Assembly (NCBI GenBank): GCA_051453625.1
Contig: JBOZIK010000001.1
Coordinates: 238,586,994 to 238,650,993 of the forward strand
Length of the DNA: 64,000 nucleotides
Direction of reading: 5' to 3'
Source: Welwitschia mirabilis
Taxonomy: Eukaryota > Gnetophyta > Gnetopsida > Welwitschiales
Below are positions 38,078-50,789 of this stretch, in pieces (the first letter of the stretch is position 1; every line of letters starts with the position of its first letter). The position numbers and the translations under genes were made by a program. The notes under the pieces were generated by a model, which was not told the DNA's origin, did no database searches, and saw nothing but the letters and a program-made list of their open reading frames with translations.

Positions 38078-38829
38078 ATCTAGGATAAATGGAAAATCAA
38101 ATTTTTAAGATTTTAAAAATAAACTTAAGAAATTTCAAGTAAATAATCCTAATTTCCAACCATTTAGAATTAGATTTGTGAATGCTAACTTTCAAATCAA
38201 CAACTCAAACTTCAAACCAAATAGCTCAAATTATCAAGTAAGCACATCAAGTTCACAAAGAAAAAAATATCCACTTAGAAATTCCATTGATGAATTAAGA
38301 AAATATTAAGAGAAAACAAATTTAAACATTAAAAATCTTATTAATATTTTACAACAAATCATGCTTGCTAATCAAAAACTGTAAGGGTCACTTATAACAC
38401 AAAACCCTAATGAACTGAAAAAGGATTCTAAGGTTGTAAAAATAAGTGGAAATGATACAACACCTCCTACCTAAGAGGTTTTAACATTTCAAAATGATAA
38501 AAATAATAAATAAGAAGAGGATATTAAAATCTTAGAGAATCATTCTTCCCCTTCTCCTTTAAATGATAATAAGAAAGATTCTTCTCAATATAAAGCTAAG
38601 AAACATACTACCCCTTGGCTTGATAGATTGAATATCAATCCTATTTTTGATAAACATCTTAAAGACTTAATGAAAAATGTAAGCATAAATTACCATTTTA
38701 GAAAATTTTACAAGAAAATAATAAATATTTTAAGTTATGAAAAGATCTAATTAGAAGGGAAAAAAATGAACTATACCTAGTAAAATTTTCCTAGCCTAAT
38801 CCATAACCAAATTAGTCTTATAAAAATGT

Positions 38830-39238
38830 CTAAAATTTAAGAATCCAGGGGCAGCAACTTTTAGTGTCACTTTAGAAGGAAAAAAATTAAAAATCCTTAA
38901 TCGATATAGGAGCAAGTGTTAACATTATGTCTTTACACATTTGTCAATAACTTGGTTTGAAAAGTAGAACTAAGCTTATAAATATTATTTTAGAATTAGT
39001 AGATACATCAATGAAGAAACCTTTAGAAGTAATTAAAGATTTAGTTATTCAAATTGAAGAAGCATTCTATCCTATAGACATGGTTATGATTGAAGTTGAA
39101 CATAATGAAGGTTATCCACTACTTCTATATAGAGCTTTTTCTGTAATAACTCATTGTATTATCGATACTAGAACTAAAATGATGAAATGTCACTCAGAAA
39201 ATAAAAATTTTACCATTAGAGAATTTAATATTTTTTAA
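38830..39238 (+). pseudogene. Ty3 aspartyl protease
   Basis: DIGAS at 38903-38917 is the active site (family DTGAS or DLGAS), in a context reading SL.DIGASVNIM. A GLKSRTKL segment follows, and the frame is open from 38957 to 39238. That part includes VIQIEEAFYPIDMVMIE, the strand after the flap (family VLVQVD.F.FPVDFIVLD). The catalytic Asp-Gly are kept, so this is one of the better preserved domains. It would process the polyprotein. The linker upstream, about 38040-38830, is readable but not a known domain. Confidence 0.85.
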
Positions 39239-39839
39239 AGGATTTAAATAATGAGTTAAATTTTGAAGGAGAGATTAAACTTAGTTTAATTTTACAGCAT
39301 GATTCACTTGAGCAAAGATGGTTAATGCTTCATGAACCAACCTTGTTTGATAATCCACTTGAAATAGAAAACTTAAAAAGTTTTAATTATGATTAATTTA
39401 ATTATGAGAATTTAGGAACTAACTATTTTAATCAAAAGAGTAGAAGAACTAAAACTATAAACTATGTAGAAGTACAATACCTAAGCAAAACTAAGATTTC
39501 TTATTTTGAGTAAGGTCATCTACTATTGCCATCTGGGTGACAGTCTGAGATGACAATCAATATTGATGAAAAATTAGTAGAAAATAAAAATTTAAATTTA
39601 AATCTAAAACCTTTACCCAGTGAACTGAAATATATCTTTTTATGTGATGATCTGAATAAACCATTAATAACAAATAAGAATCTTTCCCTCAATAAGAGTT
39701 AATTTTAATATCACTTTTGATATCTAAGGTTAATGCATTTTCTTGGTCTTATAAAGATTTAACAATCATTCTTACCTCTGTTATTCAACAGAAAATCTAC
39801 CTTCAGGATGATGTAAAGCCTATTAAGCAATCCAATGTA

Positions 39840-41060
39840 GACTAAATCTAGCCCTTAAATAGGTTGTAAAAGATAAAATCATTAAATTAATGGACATTAA
39901 AATTATTTATGTTTTAACTAATAGTAAGTGGATTAGATCATTGATGGTAGTACTAAAGAAAGATGGGAAGTAGAGAATGTGTATTGATTTTAGAAAATTA
40001 AATGAAGTAACTAAGAAAGACCATTGTCCTTTACCTTTTCTTGATCAGATACTTGATAAAATATAAGGACATGCTTTTTATTACTTTATTGATAGATATA
40101 GTGATTACAGTCAGGTTTGTATTATTAGTGAGGATAGGCTAAACCTACTTTTACCTCATTTTTTAGAATTTTTGCTTTTAGAAGTATGCTTTTTAGACTT
40201 TGCAATGCTCTGGTACTTTCCAACATGTAATGATGATTATTTTTTCCAATATGTTAGAGGATTTAATAGAAAGTTTAATGAATGACTTCTTAATCTATTG
40301 TGAAGACTTTGAATAAATCTTGGAAAGATTAGAGAAAGTCTTTAATAGATGCATTACTAGTGATCTACATTTGAGTTAGAATAAAAGTTTCTTTTTTTAT
40401 AGTAAAATTGTCTTAGATCACTACACTTTTGAAAAAGAAATTAAAATGTACCCTAAAAAAGTTAGTATCATTAAAAACTTAACTCCTCTATAAATGTCAA
40501 ACACATTCGATCCTTCCTTGATCATTGTAGGTTTTATAATTGTTTCATTCAAGATTACGCTAAAATGTGTAAACCCCTTTACTCATTATTGAGAAAGAAG
40601 ATAAATTTGATTAGAATGAGTTTTGTCAGCTAACTTTTAATACACTTAAAGATAAAATCTCTTACACACCTATTGTAATAAGACCTAATTAGAATAAAGA
40701 TTTTGAATTAATGTGTGATGCTAGTAACATTGTCAGGGGTTGGGTACTTAGATAAAAATATGAAAATGACTTTAAAGTTATATCTTATCATATTAAAACT
40801 TTATCTAAAGCTCAAATAGATTACAATACTATGAAAAAAAAATAGTAGTAATTAATTTTTACCTCAATACATTTAGACATTATCTTTTAAGATTTCATAT
40901 AAATGTTTACATCGATCATGCAGTGATTAGATACCTCATGACTAAGAAATATTCTAGTGCTAGACTTATTAGATGGATCCTTCTTATGCAAGAATTTAAT
41001 TTAACCATCATTGATAAAGCAGGGAGCATAATAGTATAGTAGATCATTTATCACATCTTT
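39840..41060 (+). pseudogene. Ty3 reverse transcriptase and RNase H
   Basis: MCIDFRKLNEVTKKDHCPLP at 39978-40037 is the fingers segment. A FYYFIDRYSDYSQ segment follows near 40075-40115 (family FLDGYSGYNQ; the Asp of motif A is kept). The catalytic block reads MNDFLIYCEDFE near 40279-40315 where relatives have MDDF, so the first catalytic Asp is Asn, a G-to-A change. RNase H shows SKAQIDYNTM near 40807-40835. Near 40860-41020 comes RHYLL, DHAVIRYL and RLIRWILLMQEFN (family YLLTKKDAKPRLIRWILLLQEF). Frameshifts near 40150 and stops make it inactive. Confidence 0.85.
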
Positions 41061-41249
41061 CTTTCTCTCTTTATGATCTTATGATTAATAATTCTTTTTT
41101 GGATGAATAACTTTTTGTCATATCTTCTACTCATCCTTCTCCTTTATATGCTAACATTATTAATTATTTTGTTACTCTAAAAACACCCCAACATTGGACT
41201 TATAGTCAAAGAAAATCCTTTCTTAATAGAATAGGTAATTATGAATGGA

Positions 41250-42250
41250 TAGAGCCACATCTTAATCGTAGGTGCAAAACCAAATCATGTTAAAATGTGT
41301 TCCTGAATTGGAAAAATTTAATATCCTTCATCTTTGTCATGATCATGTTGTGGAGGTCATTTTAGTGAATATAAAACAGCTATGAAAGCCCTTTATTTTA
41401 ATTTTTATTATCCTATTTTTTTAAGGATTAGTTTGATTTTGCTAGAAGGTGTGATTCTTGTTGACATTACAGTAATCTTGTTCATTTTTAAGGAATGCTC
41501 CTTAAACCTATTCTTCAATTGAACCTTTTGATTATTAGGGAATTTATTTTATAAGCCATATTAAATCATGTTCTAATAATAAAAACTACATTTTAGTGAT
41601 TGTTGATTATGTTACTAAATGGGTTGAAGCTATTTCCACTTCTATGAATGATGCTTAAATTGTTTGTTCTTTTTTTAAAAATCATATTTTTTAATATTTT
41701 GGGTTTTATAAGATCATCATTAATGATCAAATAACTCATTATATTAATCAAATTTTTAAGAAACTTATTTTATCCATTAGAATTAAATATAGAGTAGCTT
41801 GTCCTTATTATCCACAAACCAATGGTCAAGCTAAAAATGCAAATAGAGAAATTAAGAAAATGCTATAAGAATTTGTCTTTGTTAATAAGAGATATTGGAA
41901 TTATAAGTTTAACAATGTTCTTTGGGCTTACCATAGTACTTGATGTAATTGTCTTGGTTTTTTACTTAATGAACTTGTATATGGAAAAGTTTTTATTTTA
42001 CTTGTTAATGTGTGTTATAACTCTTATCGTTCTTCTTATCAACTTAATCTTGTAGACCTTCATAAGAACCTTAAACATAGATTAGCACAACTTGATCATC
42101 TAGATGAGAAATGTACTCATGCTATATATCATTAACTAATTCACAAAGCTTAAGCTAAGTTCAAACATGATAGGAAGTTACTTCATAAAAAGATTAGACT
42201 TGATTAACTTGTTCTTTTATATAATACTAGAGTACATATTTTACATAACA
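41250..42250 (+). pseudogene. Ty3 integrase
   Basis: A zinc-domain region near 41330-41480 precedes the catalytic core. The core shows VDYVTKWVEAIST near 41603-41640 (first Asp kept), IINDQ.THY near 41717-41745 (second Asp kept) and PYYPQTNGQAKNANREIKKM from 41806, with the Glu kept. WAYHST follows near 41925, then a LVYGK-type block near 41965-41990 and, near 42210, a VLLYNTRVHI segment of the C-terminal domain. These are the words of Athila-like integrases. Stops replace Gln in several places. The enzyme would join the cDNA to host DNA in the nucleus. Confidence 0.85.
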
Positions 42251-42291
42251 AGCTAACCTATAAATGATTATATCCTTATCTAAATGATTAA

Positions 42292-43331
42292 CACAACACA
42301 TGTAAAACTCTACAAAATTCTATTGTCCACTTCATCATCCAAACAACTATATGGATGGCAAAAATACTTAAGCTAGGGAGGATGCTGACTGGATCAATCT
42401 AACAACTGATGTGGAACTCTTATGAGGTGGCATCATCTCCTGTGATATCTAAAAGACCAGTAGGAAAACACCTAAGATAAACACTTCATAAATTTCATCA
42501 AGCTCTAGCCATGTATCTCACACTTTTTTCAATGATTGTTAGGGCTATTTATGGACTTATTAGTTTTTTCTGATTTTAGAGTCTATATTGTAATAAATAC
42601 TTCCTTTGCCCTCAACTTCATTTTTATCTTCATTTTCATTAGAAATTATTATGATAAGAGATTAATTATTTGAAGGTCCATCCATTATTGTTGCAAAAAG
42701 ATGTCTTCCTTAGTGTTGGGCTATATATTCTTCATTGAGGTATTGCTACTTTATAACATGGATGTTGGTTTGCTTTTAATTAAAAATCTATTTTTATTTT
42801 TATATATTTTAGTTTGCACATGTCCCTTATGGTTTATGTTACTTCAAATTACTTCATAGCTTCTTTGATGATATAGATCATGAGGGCAACCTTTGTTAAG
42901 ATTGACATTATTAATTTAGCTGCATTGCATTTCATTTCCTAGATTAACTTTGCATTATTTTCATATTCTATTTGATGTACCTGATAGCTTAAGTTGGTTT
43001 TAACATGGTGATGGATTTTCCTGATTAATATAGGTTATACATGGTTAGTCTCCATGACTTTTTGATTTGATAATTAGATGGAAGTTGTATTTAGTCAGTG
43101 CGTTTTCATTTGTATTTCTGCATTATTATTTCATTCTACTCTAAGGATACATAGTGTTTCATTTTCAAAATCAATTCTCTTTCTTCTCATCTGTTCCTTT
43201 AATGAGAATATGAAATTTGGATCACTTCCATCTATATTAGTGTATTTTGTTATGAAAAATCTATATATATTTATGATTCACAGGATCTGTTTGAGAAAAT
43301 AACGTTTGCACAAATTTGCATTACAAAATCT
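42292..43331 (+). repeat. 3' LTR of the Ty3 element
   Basis: Direct repeat of 34654-35714, with clear divergence. A purine run AGCTAGGGAGGA at 42371-42382 followed by TG looks like a polypurine tract and LTR start. However, the same run precedes the matching point in the 5' copy and lies about 90 bp inside the repeat, so the outer limit was set by homology instead. Confidence 0.8.
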
Positions 43332-43336
43332 TCTAA

Positions 43337-45000
43337 AAAGAAGATACTTATTCAAGCTAAATAAGCACTATTAATGGAGGTCTAAGAATAGATAAAACAT
43401 TTTGGCAATGATTTGTAATGTATTTAATACATCAATTAGTATTTAATTACTAATCTATTTACCTCTAACTCCTTTGAAATGATCTTTATCTTACTAGCAT
43501 TAATAAAATGCTCTGAGCTTTTCTTTAAGGATTCATCTCTAAAAACCTAAAAAGGATTTGAATGAATAGTATTTTATCAATATTTTTAAAAATCTATAGA
43601 AAGGCCATCTATGCAAGGATAGTTATCACATGGGAGTCGAGAACATGATTCTTGAATTTCCTTTAAAAATAATGGTATATCACATAAGTATTTTTGATGT
43701 GCACTTATTTTTTTAGAAATCATATCATTTATTTTAATGTAAGCCTAGTATTACTCATTATAATTGTTAAAATCACCATAAATATTAAAAAATTCCTCCA
43801 TAAAGGCAGGAAAAATATACTCATTATAATTAGTAAAGGTTCCATTTATATTAAGCATATCCACTTGTACTTTCTTACATGCCACATTTTAAAACTTTAA
43901 AAAACTCTATTGCATCTATCTTTTACTCATAGTAAATCATATTTAGACTCACCATAAGATCATATGCCCTATAATGGGTTACCTTCTAAGGTTTTTTTTT
44001 TCTTGATAAATTCTAAATGAGTTTGCCTATCATCAACGTTATCAAGCATCCATCTCTTTAAAATTTCTAGAGTACTTTTTGGTTCTTCTTCTAATAATTT
44101 CTTAAATCAAATGAGATTTTTTCCCATGTTTTCATAAGATCATAGACTCTTATATAATTATAGAATAATAAATAATAATAATTATGATTAGCAAATAAAG
44201 AGAATCCATTATTCAAAAATATTTTATAAGGCTCGTATTGTAATTTGATGGAATTGAACTAGAGTTAAAAACAAAATAGTGTCTAGGACTATGTTCATTA
44301 CTTACATCATTATAAAAAAACTCCATAAGAAATGGATTGTCATTAGAGATGATGGCATGATGAAAAATCTTCATTGAAAGGTTGTTACTTTTAAGATAAT
44401 TCAAAGAAGAACCTTAAAAACTTTAAACTACATTTCCCTCTCATCATAGTTCTAATGAAATAAATTACCTCTAGTGTAATCTATATTATTATTAATGATG
44501 TTAAATTTACCAATAAAAATTGAAAAGGATTTTAAAATAGAATAGCATAACCTATTCTAAGGAAATGCCCATTATTAGAAGAATGTATATAGAAAAATTG
44601 CTAATGAGGTATGAAATTCTCTAAAAGTGACTTGTTAAAGAGAATAGCATAACCTATTTTAAAAATATATACATTCTTAGAAAAATTTGTATACAAAAAA
44701 AAGCTAGTGAGGGATGAAATTCTATGAAAGTAACTTGTTATTCTACTTTTTTATAAACAAATCCTTTTTTCATCTCTAAAATCCAATTCTTCATTTGAAG
44801 TTAGTAGTTATTTTAAAGTTTTTTAGTGATGGTTATATTAGGCTAATATCTATGAAATTCCAAAAAATAGTTCTCTAAAGGTTAATGGTAGAGAAATCTA
44901 GTTATTCTAATCAATATGAATTGGGAATATCTACTCCTAATCCTTCTTAAGAATCTTAGTAAAACTAGTCATTTCTTTAGATTATTTTGAAAAGAGATGA
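43337..45000 (-). pseudogene. LINE-4 endonuclease and start of reverse transcriptase (5' half)
   Basis: Read on minus. The open piece 44404-44213 contains IFHHAIISNDNPFLMEF followed shortly by PRHYF.FNSS. This matches the end of a LINE endonuclease (HH...SDHNP.LLEF, PRHYFKFNSSW), with SDHNP now SNDNP. The endonuclease-reverse transcriptase linker follows at about 44110-43980 as an open acidic helix. An INSAY segment near 43360 matches the INSTFI block that opens the reverse transcriptase. The sequence then stops at the Ty3 3' LTR and continues at 34653. The 5' limit near 45000 is approximate. Confidence 0.6.
44541..44745. repeat. Tandem duplication, 102-bp unit
   Basis: AATAGCATAACCTATT occurs at 44541 and 44643, and the following 80 or so bases match with substitutions. 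Two copies only. It lies in the LINE-4 endonuclease region. Confidence 0.75.
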
Positions 45001-48000
45001 AATTGGCTTTTTTAGAATCTACTAGTGGGATATTTTATTAATAATATTACAACTTATCAAGATCTATTGATCTAGATAAGGAATACCTAGGAAAGTAAAG
45101 GTATTTATGTAATTTCCTTTAGTAATTTATTAAATTCTTATTACATGTTTTAGTTTCATGCATCTATGCTAGTGTGGAAGGTAGTTTTTACTAGTTCATA
45201 ATACATAAATTCTTATTTTGATTAAAATGTACTAGTTTCATTATACATAAAATGTACTTTTACTTGGAATAAAAACTTTAGAATCTTTAATGCTAAACAA
45301 GTAGCCATTCCTATGTAGGTTGAGATTCTAGATATTTTGATTAAGTTATGGACTTTTCTTAAAGATAATGATAAAATTATTAAGTTTTAAACTATGCAAG
45401 ACTATATATTATTTGAAAATGTTAAGACCTAGTAAGAGAGTTTATGTTCAAGTTAATATCAAGAAATCCATTCTAGATAAGATAGATATCCTAGTCAATA
45501 ATTTTTCCTATATGATTTCTTTTATTTTTTTAAAATCTACTAAATACCTATTTTTACTATCAATTATCTAGTCATAAAATTCAAAACTACTTAAAGCTTA
45601 TGAAGGAGAACATACATGTTATAGACCAAGAAATAATGCTAATATTAAAATGGTATATGACATACTATAAACTAAGTTGCTTAAAATATTAAATGAAACT
45701 AATATAAGAATAAAGGTTCTAGTTAGTCAAGGTAATCAAAATAAGAGTTTCTAAGCCAACATATTAAAAAGGTAGCAGTTCAAATGACAAGACTAGAAAT
45801 TTTTTAATTATCAGAGAATAAAGTTGATGCACTATGATAATGAAATAAAATACTATAAAATGTTTTTGCTAATGATTCATTTGAATTAGATAGAGGTAAA
45901 GAAAACAATAAGGTTAGATTATCCTCTTGGAAAGAATAAAGTTCTTAGTAAAAGATGATTTATCTAAGTAACAACCATTATGATTTATCTAACTAACAAT
46001 CACTTTTCATCTTTACTAGAAGTGAAAATCTAAGATTATTTAAATGAATATAATCATAGTTAAAAGCAACTAAAATAAGATACAAGTAAGGTTAGATCTA
46101 TTGTCATTCTTCCACAGGGACAAAAAAGGTAGCTAAAATAGTTAAATACATAAATAGTAATGAAAAATAATTAAACTAAAAATACAAATTAAAATATGAG
46201 ATGAAAAATCCAAGTTCTAAAAAGTAGGAAATCAAACTAACACTCAAATTTATAACTTGAATATTTTCATAAGTTAAAGATCTTTAGTCAATAATATAAC
46301 ATAATTTATCTTAAAAGTTAACTTACCAAGTTTGTTATGGCTTAGATTATGATGACATAATACCATTCATCACATGAGTGGTCATAAAGTCCCTTCATCA
46401 TGTTTAGTCCTTCATAGCCTAGTCATAAGCAGGGTAAGTAGGATTTGATTCCTAAGAATCATCAAATAATTACAAGTTATGAAACCAAACTATGAATAAA
46501 AGAGACTCACTTAAAATTATATATAACTCAGTATTTACATAGTTTTAAATTAATATTCTAACTATGAAGTAATGCACACTTAAGATTAAGAAATAAAAAC
46601 TAAATTTTGTTGATAAATAAAAACAACATTACATTAGAGAAGAAGACTTAAACTAAAAAAACATGAATCTAGCCTTCAAGCTAGCAATCTTCTTTAGGGG
46701 AAGATTAGAATGAAATGATGAAGATTACTTTTTTAAAAGATTTCATAAAAAAGATATTGATAGAGGTTAAGATTATATAATGAGAAGTTCTTTGTCCTTT
46801 TTATAAGTGAAGATAGGGTTTGGGTGGTTGGGATCTTTTGGCTTATATTATTAGATGGGTGGTTATAATTTTGTATGATGTAGCATTAGTAGCATAGTTA
46901 GTTCTTCCTTCTTGTATTATCTTGTGGAGGTTATCATAATGAGTTTATTACATGGACTTTAAAGACAAATTCCTTCACCAACTAGTGCTATTGCCCCATG
47001 TCTCTAGGGATACCTCCACATGCTCCTATCATATGTTACCACCACATGTATTCTAGTGTTACTGCCTTATATCATTAAAGATAATGATTGATTTTGATTT
47101 AATAATTACCTAATAAAATAATCATAAGCAAATTGATTCTCCATAAAAAATCCAGTCCATAAGTTTGAAGGTAATTAATCTCTTCTAAATGGTGCCTCNN
47201 NNNNNNNNTACACTTTAAAATGCTACTAAATTTTTAAAAATGTCATAAAAAATGCATAAAATTAAGTATAACATAGAAATTATGACAAGACATACTTTTA
47301 TAATTAAAACAGTTTTTAGAATGAGAAATTAGCCTAACATACTTGAAATAAATGCCAATCTTACATGTTATCACATCTTCAACTAGGTTTTTACTAGTTT
47401 CTTAGTAAAATGTTCATAAAGAATAAATGACATGGAAAACATGGTAAGAAAAATGTTCAAGCATTATGTGCAAATGATAAAAACATTGAAAATTTTGCTA
47501 AATTATAAAAAATAATTATGAATTCATATCCTTAAATGAAAGTTGAATTTCATGCTTAGAGTTTGAAAAAAATAGAAATTTTGATGTAGATTTTGAGAAT
47601 AAGTTAATGCAAAAATTAGAAAGCAGATATTTGATTACATGTTATTTTACTAAAACTAGAAAAATGGAAAATAAACATAATGCAAAATAATGTAAGATAG
47701 AACTCTAGTACATAGGAAAAAAATGAAAATGTTAGAAGATGAAAAATCAGTAAGTGATAAGATTTATAAATGATTGTTGTAGATGACAAGGATAAACAAA
47801 TAAAAGATAAAAAGATAAGAGGGAAAAATGTTTAAAAAAAGGAAGAAGAAAGAGGTAAAAATAAAGATAATAAAGGAAGTGGGTAAATGAGATGGGAAAT
47901 AAATGGAAACCAAGTTACAATCTATTTATAGAAAATATCATGACTTTATAACTATTTAAAATGATTGTGGATTTAAACAAGATGTTGTGTACGAAAACAT

Positions 48001-49620
48001 AAGAGGAGAATTTGATGATGGTGCCAATGAGATCTTATAATGATACTAATTTAATGTGGTAGATGTTCTTGGATGTGGAACAATGAATATGTAGAGATGC
48101 TGTTGTTATAGAAACATAGTACACAAGGTGATGAAATGATGGGGAGGCTTAAGAGTAATAAACATTTAGTAAAACTAAAGCTTAAGGATTGTTTGGTCAT
48201 AATGACATTTTAAATTGACTTAGTCCTTGCATACCTCATGGAATAATGATTTTATTACAACAAACATAGATTTACCTTCAAGTATGCTTTCTAATAGAGA
48301 TGAAAGGATGAATGCATGTGGTATGAAATGGTGAAATGAATGGAAATCAGATGAATAAAAATGCAACTAACACTCTATTGTTCATGTTGTAATGTGTGTT
48401 GTGTTTACCTAAGCTACTAGTTAGGTCTAAAAACATTCTCATGCAATGATAAGTGAATACACAAGGTGTAGAGTGTGCCAATCTAGGTTCATAAACTCAA
48501 AGAATAAAATGAGTTAAATAAGATCTAATTATTTAGAAAATAGAGAGAAATTTGTGTTTTTTTATATTTAAGAAAGATAAATAAACAATGTAAATGATAA
48601 AATGAAATGAAATGAATGCAAATAAAAGTGGAAGTGCAAATCATAAATGCAATTAGCTACCATTTTTAACATCTTATTGTTACCCAAGTTGGCATTCACA
48701 CTCTATAAAAAATTGGATTTAACCAATAAGATTATTAAATTGACATCGCCTTTAAGTATAAGAAATATATAGAGGTTGTTTAATAAAAAGAACTCATACT
48801 TTATTAACCTTTAATAAAATACACTTTATTACATTCACTTATAAGTAATAACTTCTCAATAGAGGATACATAGTCTATAATTAAAATAGTTTTTTTCATA
48901 AGTAAATGGATCTCCTTACTCAAGTTTATCCAATGTCAAAAGCACTTTTATGTCAAAAGAAAGAAGAAAAAATGGGAGGAATAAGAAGGTTTATATAAGT
49001 TTGAATGGTGAAATAATTTAGCTAATAGACAGACTTGAAATAGGTTTCATACATTTTTAGATAGAAAATAGATTCAGATAATTATATTATAATTTTAACT
49101 AAAAGATACACTAATTATTCATCCTCCATCAGGCTTCATCCTCTAGTTCTTTATCTTCTATTGGTAAGTGGAATATGGAGGTGAATGAAATCTAACCACT
49201 TTATCATTTAGTGTTTTGTCCCCTACTACTTTGTCTTCTATTTCTTTTTCAAATGCTTCATAATTACTTTCTACCTGATTAGAATATTAAACAAGAGTAT
49301 TAATGTGGAGGAAGTTTTGACCCATGATTGCAATTATGAGGTTAGTAATACCCATTTCCTCTGTTCATCACTTTAACCCATAAAGCATTCTGTTTGAAAG
49401 CTTTGAGTTCTTTGTGTGTAGTTTTTAAGTGAAATCATCATTTACACTCATTGGTAGTGTTGTGATATTCTACTACATAACATACATTAATTAACAAAAA
49501 TCACCATTAGAAAGTTACAAGACTTTTTTATTACTAAGAAGTTCCTCTAAATACTACCTTGTTAATCCATCTCTCATTAACATGTGCTATTTTCATGGCA
49601 TCTACTTCTTGCTATTGATT
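45000..49620. other. Mostly unassigned AT-rich region
   Basis: A plus-strand coding texture at 45250-45930 gives a Gln-rich coiled-coil-like stretch but no family could be named. Read on minus, 47200 to 46000 resembles a plant LTR: a GTCCCTGTGG segment near 46120 in the place of an LTR end, and AATGTAATGTTG near 46630 as an A-rich signal. No second copy was found. A 10-N gap is at 47199-47208. The remainder to 49620 shows nothing I can identify. Confidence 0.45.
47199..47208. other. Assembly gap, 10 N
   Basis: Ten undetermined bases. A short scaffolding spacer. Confidence 0.95.
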
Positions 49621-49749
49621 TAACTAGATTGTTTTTTGCTTTAAGTTCCCATGTTTTCTTATAATTAATGGCTTATTGAGAATGGAAATGAGTTAATCAA
49701 ACCTTCATGGGCTGATATTTTCTTTAGTAATATAAGGAGAAAGAAGGAA

Positions 49750-50450
49750 ATGAATCTTAAGTTTGTGTCTAAACAATCTGCAAACAATGAATTTGTGCAT
49801 ATTAAACTTGGTTAATGAAAGGAGGGTGATTTGATGTGGGGGAATTACCTAGTAGGAGATGTTTTTGGCCTTAATACTAGTCCTATTCATATGAAGAGTT
49901 TTGTTAAATCTTGATGGGCTAAGGATGGTCTACTAGAGGTTATCAATTATGATAAACGGTTTTTCATCTATAGATGTAACTCAACTGAAAGCATGAATAA
50001 GGTTTTGGAGGAGAAACCACAACCTTTTAATAATAGACCTTTAATCCTATAATTATGAATACCTAATTTAGATTTTAGGGTGAAGGAGATTAGATCTTTT
50101 CCATTTTGGATCAAATTCCCACACTTAAATTCGTGGTGTAAGTCCACTATAAGCAAAATTACAACTGTCATAGGTAAATCAACATGCATTGATGCTATCA
50201 CTACTTATAGGATGAGGCTTGCTTATGTTAGGGCTTACATTGAAGTATTCAATAATGTAGAACATCCAAAGGGTATAAAATTAAGAAGTCTAGATGATAG
50301 AGAGTTTATCTAGGTGGTGGAGTATGAGTAGGTTCCACTTATGTGTACACAGTGCAAGCTTTTATTTCATGCTATCATTTACTGTGCTAAGAGAACTACT
50401 TAAAAATGGATGCCAAATGCCTAAACTAGAAGTTACTAAGTAAGAATATT
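49750..50450 (+). pseudogene. LINE-3 ORF1-like protein (DUF4283 and CCHC knuckle)
   Basis: The frame reads W..YLVGDVFGLNTSP-like sequence near 49838-49895. It continues with MNKVLEEKPQPFNNRPLIL at 49993-50049 (family MNRVLEDGPWTFDGRPLIL), then FPFWIKFPHLNSW near 50095-50135 and RLAYVRAYIEV near 50215-50247. CTQCKLLFHAIIYC at 50344-50385 has the full C-x2-C-x4-H-x4-C spacing. The piece 50080-50313 is open. DUF4283 proteins are the ORF1 of plant L1 elements, thought to bind the RNA in a ribonucleoprotein. Stops elsewhere sit at Trp and Gln positions. Confidence 0.85.
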
Positions 50451-50789
50451 CTGAGCATATTCATTAGCCAATGATTAATATAGGGAACTCAGAAGAGAAT
50501 ACATAAGAGCTCCTTCTAATACAAATAACCAGAATGAGGATATATCATTTCCTAATAGGGATGATCCTAATAGTGGAATAGATAAGGATACCATACTAGA
50601 GGGGATGAATGATTTAGATGAGTCTTATACTGGGCCTACTAATCAAAGTCAATTAGAGAGGTGGACTGAGGTACTTGGTAATGTTGGGAAGAAAGGAAGG
50701 AAAAAGAATGGTAATCATCATGCTTATGTTGAGAGATATTATAGAAGTAAGGTTGGATTAGCATCCACCTATATAGGTTAATTATGTAT

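Larger units (their letters stand above)
34654..43331 (+). mobile_element. Ty3/gypsy retrotransposon, Athila/Tat-like, full-length but dead
   Basis: Two LTRs of about 1.05 kb flank gag, protease, reverse transcriptase, RNase H and integrase in Ty3 order. A tRNA-Asp-type primer site abuts the 5' LTR. A candidate duplication CTAA lies at 34650-34653 and 43333-43336 (GCTAA against TCTAA over five bases). The element sits inside the minus-strand LINE-4, whose two halves match the two flanks. Two gaps hide part of gag. All genes carry stops, most of them at Gln, Trp or Arg positions. The lineage call rests on protease, RNase H and integrase wording close to Athila-like elements. Confidence 0.85.

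Noticed and set aside
45250-45930. Possible pararetrovirus-like or gag-like coding sequence
   Set aside because: Two frames look equally plausible, and no reverse transcriptase, protease or knuckle motif is present.
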